Below, in pieces: positions 61,601 through 64,000 of a stretch of 64,000 nt of DNA; position 1 is the first letter of the stretch, and every line of letters begins with the position of its first letter. This stretch comes from Pholis gunnellus (taxonomy: Eukaryota > Chordata > Actinopteri > Perciformes > Pholidae). The position numbers and the translations under genes are program-made. The stretch is taken from assembly GCA_910591455.2 (NCBI GenBank), contig OU342808.1, forward strand, positions 23,054,714 to 23,118,713, given 5' to 3'. The notes under the pieces were generated by a model. The model saw only the letters and a list, made by a program, of their open reading frames with translations, did no database searches and had not been told where the DNA came from.

Positions 61601-63148
61601 AACATCACTTGAATCAAAACTTGAACACAGTACTTTTACTTGCAGTGGATTAAGTTTACTTTGTTGTATTGGTACTTTTACTTAATTAAGTCAAGGATTC
61701 AAAAACTTCCCCCACTTCCACTGCCAAACATGTGTCAACTCTGGTATTTCCTTGTTTTCTAATCCGTCTGTGTTGTTTTGCACTGCTCAAGACAAAAGGG
61801 GGAAAAAGATAGTACGTTTGGGCTGTACTCTCACAAGTTCCTCGTAGAATAAATGGAGGTTTTGGGGGTTTTCAAGGGGCTGAATCTTGTAAATGTCACT
61901 GTTATTGAAAGTAGTGGCATTTGAAAGGGGATTTGTTGCCTCGGTGTGTTTCTTTACATTCAGTGGTGATTCTCATGTGGCCTGAATGTAACCGGATTTG
62001 TTATTCTGCGCCGTGTCTCTACATCTTGAACATTCCTCTAATCACAACTTCCTCAGGTCTATTAGTAAGATCCTCTCCTCTTAGATTTTCTTAGATTTCT
62101 AGTTCCTTAGAAATCAGACTAACCTCAAAATTGTTCTGTTCCATCCCAGTCCTATTCAACATGCATGACACAGACAATGATGGCACCATCACTCTGGTGG
62201 AGTACAGGAAGGTAAGATAACGTAATCACATATATCTCAATGAAAGGCTGGAATGATTATGTGCCTTTTTATACTTGAACATAATGTTGTCTGTGAAAAG
62301 AAGTGATTCAAAATTCAATTATAGTAGAGTCATTGTATAGCGGCTATACAATGACTCTTTGGACGACACTATAGCCTGTCGAAAAGAGGCATAACAAGTA
62401 TAGTACGCTTAAAAAAGTTAAAGTATAGTATGTAATGTCATAGAATGTGTCAATAACTCAAATATTGTAATAAAAAGCATCATGAAAAAGTCATAGAATA
62501 GAATAACATAGCATAAAAATGCAATATTATATGCTATGAAAATGTCCGGACCAAAAAAGTCATTCTATATCATGTCAGAAAGAATGTCATAAAACATGTA
62601 AGTCATAAAAGTGATAGTGTAATATGGCACAAACATGTCAGAATACCTCTTACTGTCATTTGAAAGTGTCCACCTCTGAAGGTTTTAAAGACGAACGACG
62701 TTCTTCTCGTTGCAGGTGGTGGAAGAACTTTTGTCAAAAGGTGAAGCCATCGGGCAGGAAGCTGCCAAGGCGATAGCGGATGCTGCCATGTTGGAAGTGG
62801 CGAGCATAAATGTTCCCCACATGGTAACGGAGCGCTCCACGACTAAACTCTCACAACTAAACTCTCACAGACGCACATCTGCTGCAAGTAACACATTTCT
62901 CATTTCAGGCCCCAGACGAGTTCTATGAAGGAATCACGTTTGAGCATTTTGAAGAGGTTTGCACTTACACAATTTTTTAATCATCAAAAAGAATTTGATT
63001 CCTTTTTCTCTTGCTGTCACTTACTTATGACAGCATTTTTGTTATCTGCCCACAGATTTTGAAAGGACTTGAAATGGAGACGAGGATGCACATTCGCTTT
63101 TTAGACGTAGACACCACAACGATGGGTTGTGGGAAATCCACCTCTTGA
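56736..63148 (+). CDS. tesc: Tescalcin (calcineurin B homologous protein 3); 8 coding exons
   Basis: Coding exons: 56736-56796, 58316-58385, 58841-58921, 60205-60344, 62150-62211, 62716-62823, 62909-62956, 63056-63148. All junctions are GT/AG and in phase; 220 aa (human 214). Tescalcin is an EF-hand protein that binds NHE-type Na+/H+ exchangers and inhibits calcineurin. The N-terminus MGASQA allows N-myristoylation of Gly2. FSLEQIKNLSKRFQQLSG matches the first helix; FEQFLMVMSHFRP and KEKLRFLFNMHDTDNDG follow. The one canonical calcium loop is residues 124-135 (DTDNDGTITLVE), as in the mammalian protein. The C-terminus (RMHIRFLDVDTTTMGCGKSTS) is slightly longer than human. In exon 1 the donor was placed at GTAAGT (56797) because only that keeps KTG-FSLEQ in frame. 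Paralog (tesca or tescb) not decided. Confidence 0.95.
58590..58640. repeat. (CA)n microsatellite in tesc intron 2
   Basis: About 24 CA units with CTCA interruptions, in the intron 58386-58840. Confidence 0.95.
61560..61732. mobile_element. hAT-like MITE end in tesc intron 4
   Basis: The segment ends CTTTTACTTAATTAAGTCAA and CTTCCCCCACTTCCACTGC. Its complement starts GCAGTGGAAGTGGGGGAAG, similar to the element at 15911. Only one end is recognisable. Confidence 0.4.
62326..62358. repeat. Perfect inverted repeat, 15-bp arms, 3-bp loop
   Basis: AGAGTCATTGTATAG, CGG, CTATACAATGACTCT. It heads a 300-bp stretch rich in GTCATA/CATAGAAT motifs in the tesc intron 62212-62715, probably part of a MITE-like or satellite-like repeat. 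Confidence 0.9.
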
Positions 63149-63695
63149 AATGCTCATGTTGCTCGAGTCTTTCCAGTCCTTAAATGGGATGAAGCCAAAC
63201 ACTTGATGTGCACGAATATATTTTTGGATTGCGGGAAATAATTCCAGACCAAGTACCATACTATGAATACATTTTTATACGAATGAAAAGGAAGGTAGAA
63301 GTATTTTGGAGTCAGAGGACATTATCTCCTATAGTTCACTTTTAAGCCTGAAGAATTCAGTTTTTTAATCATTGTGATCCTACAAGTATCACATATTTCA
63401 AAAAGATTTGTTTTCCATCTCTACGTAACTCCTTTATGTACCCAGCATGCAATGTGAAGGATGCGTTCTCGTTCAGTCTAAAGGTTCACGTGTTAGATGA
63501 AGTCAGACATGCTGTTCAGACACACACCGTTCGTCTGCAGCTCCAGAACAGCTACAGGTTCAGTTGATCTATTCCGCTGAGATGCTGTGGAACCAACCGC
63601 TGCTGGGAAAATCCACTGCTTTTCTTTGAGTTAATCTAACCCTTTCCCTGAGATTAATGATTACAGACTTTGTACCGAGTTGTATTAATGAACAA

Positions 63696-63701
63696 AATAA
63701 A
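63696..63701 (+). terminator. Polyadenylation signal of tesc
   Basis: AATAAA about 550 nt after the tesc stop, followed downstream by a GT-rich element (TGCATGTGTACGTTTGTTTT). The interval 63,149-63,720 is read as 3' UTR. Nothing is recognised in the remaining 280 bases. Confidence 0.65.
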
Positions 63702-64000
63702 TGTAAGAGATTTTGATAACACAAATGCATGTGTACGTTTGTTTTTAGAGAAATTTATAAAAAATGTACTCAGAAGAAACATGAGGTAAGAATACGACAT
63801 TTTTTATTGCTGTAATGTTTCACAGCAGCACTGAATCAAATCAAGAAAACTATGCAATAAAAAAACCATTAAAGCAATGGTTTTATAGGACTGTGATCCT
63901 GTGTAACATCTAGACACACCGTCACAAATACACAGTAACAGATAGTATATTGAAATATAAAATTCCTAAGAAGCATGGAAGGTAATTAAATAAAAGGATC

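Overview
This is nuclear DNA from a vertebrate, almost certainly a ray-finned (teleost) fish. The evidence is intron-rich genes with GT/AG splice sites, proteins that are clear but diverged orthologs of human merlin, FBXO21 and tescalcin, and dispersed repeats typical of fish genomes (hAT-like MITEs, LINE 3' tails, a LINE reverse-transcriptase remnant, long GT/CA/AT/poly-G tracts). Most open reading frames on either strand are chance ORFs or antisense shadows; genes were built from exons with matching splice phases.

Layout. (1) About 1-11,000: no gene that I can support; it lies downstream of nf2. (2) 12,451-35,715, minus strand: a complete merlin (nf2) gene, 16 coding exons, 592 codons, every junction in phase. 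Large introns carry repeats, including a LINE remnant at about 31.0-31.2 kb. (3) 35,716-37,764: a head-to-head intergenic region with LINE tails and a MITE-like segment. (4) 37,765-43,068, plus strand: complete fbxo21 gene, 12 coding exons, 633 aa, with a polyadenylation signal near 43,982. (5) 44-56.6 kb: a disturbed accessory block. It holds broken, partly out-of-order exons of a USP37-like deubiquitinase (minus strand, 45.5-46.2 kb and 53.9-54.5 kb). Between these lie a 31-bp minisatellite (46.2-47.5 kb) and an intronless, unrecognised 695-codon ORF with in-frame internal duplications (47.85-49.94 kb, minus). (6) 56,736-63,148, plus strand: a complete tescalcin (tesc) gene, 8 coding exons, 220 aa.

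How the genes relate. Merlin is a FERM-domain tumour suppressor at the membrane-cytoskeleton interface; FBXO21 is an SCF substrate receptor; tescalcin is an N-myristoylated EF-hand regulator of Na+/H+ exchange and calcineurin. They form no operon or pathway here; only the fbxo21-tesc neighbourhood is a conserved synteny (human 12q24), while human NF2 lies on chromosome 22.

The most unusual part is 45.5-54.5 kb. A recently duplicated, unrecognised single-exon gene sits inside the remains of a deubiquitinase gene. Its reading frame is cut by one nonsense codon that differs by one base from the sister repeats. The adjacent minisatellite appears to have grown out of a splice acceptor of the deubiquitinase.
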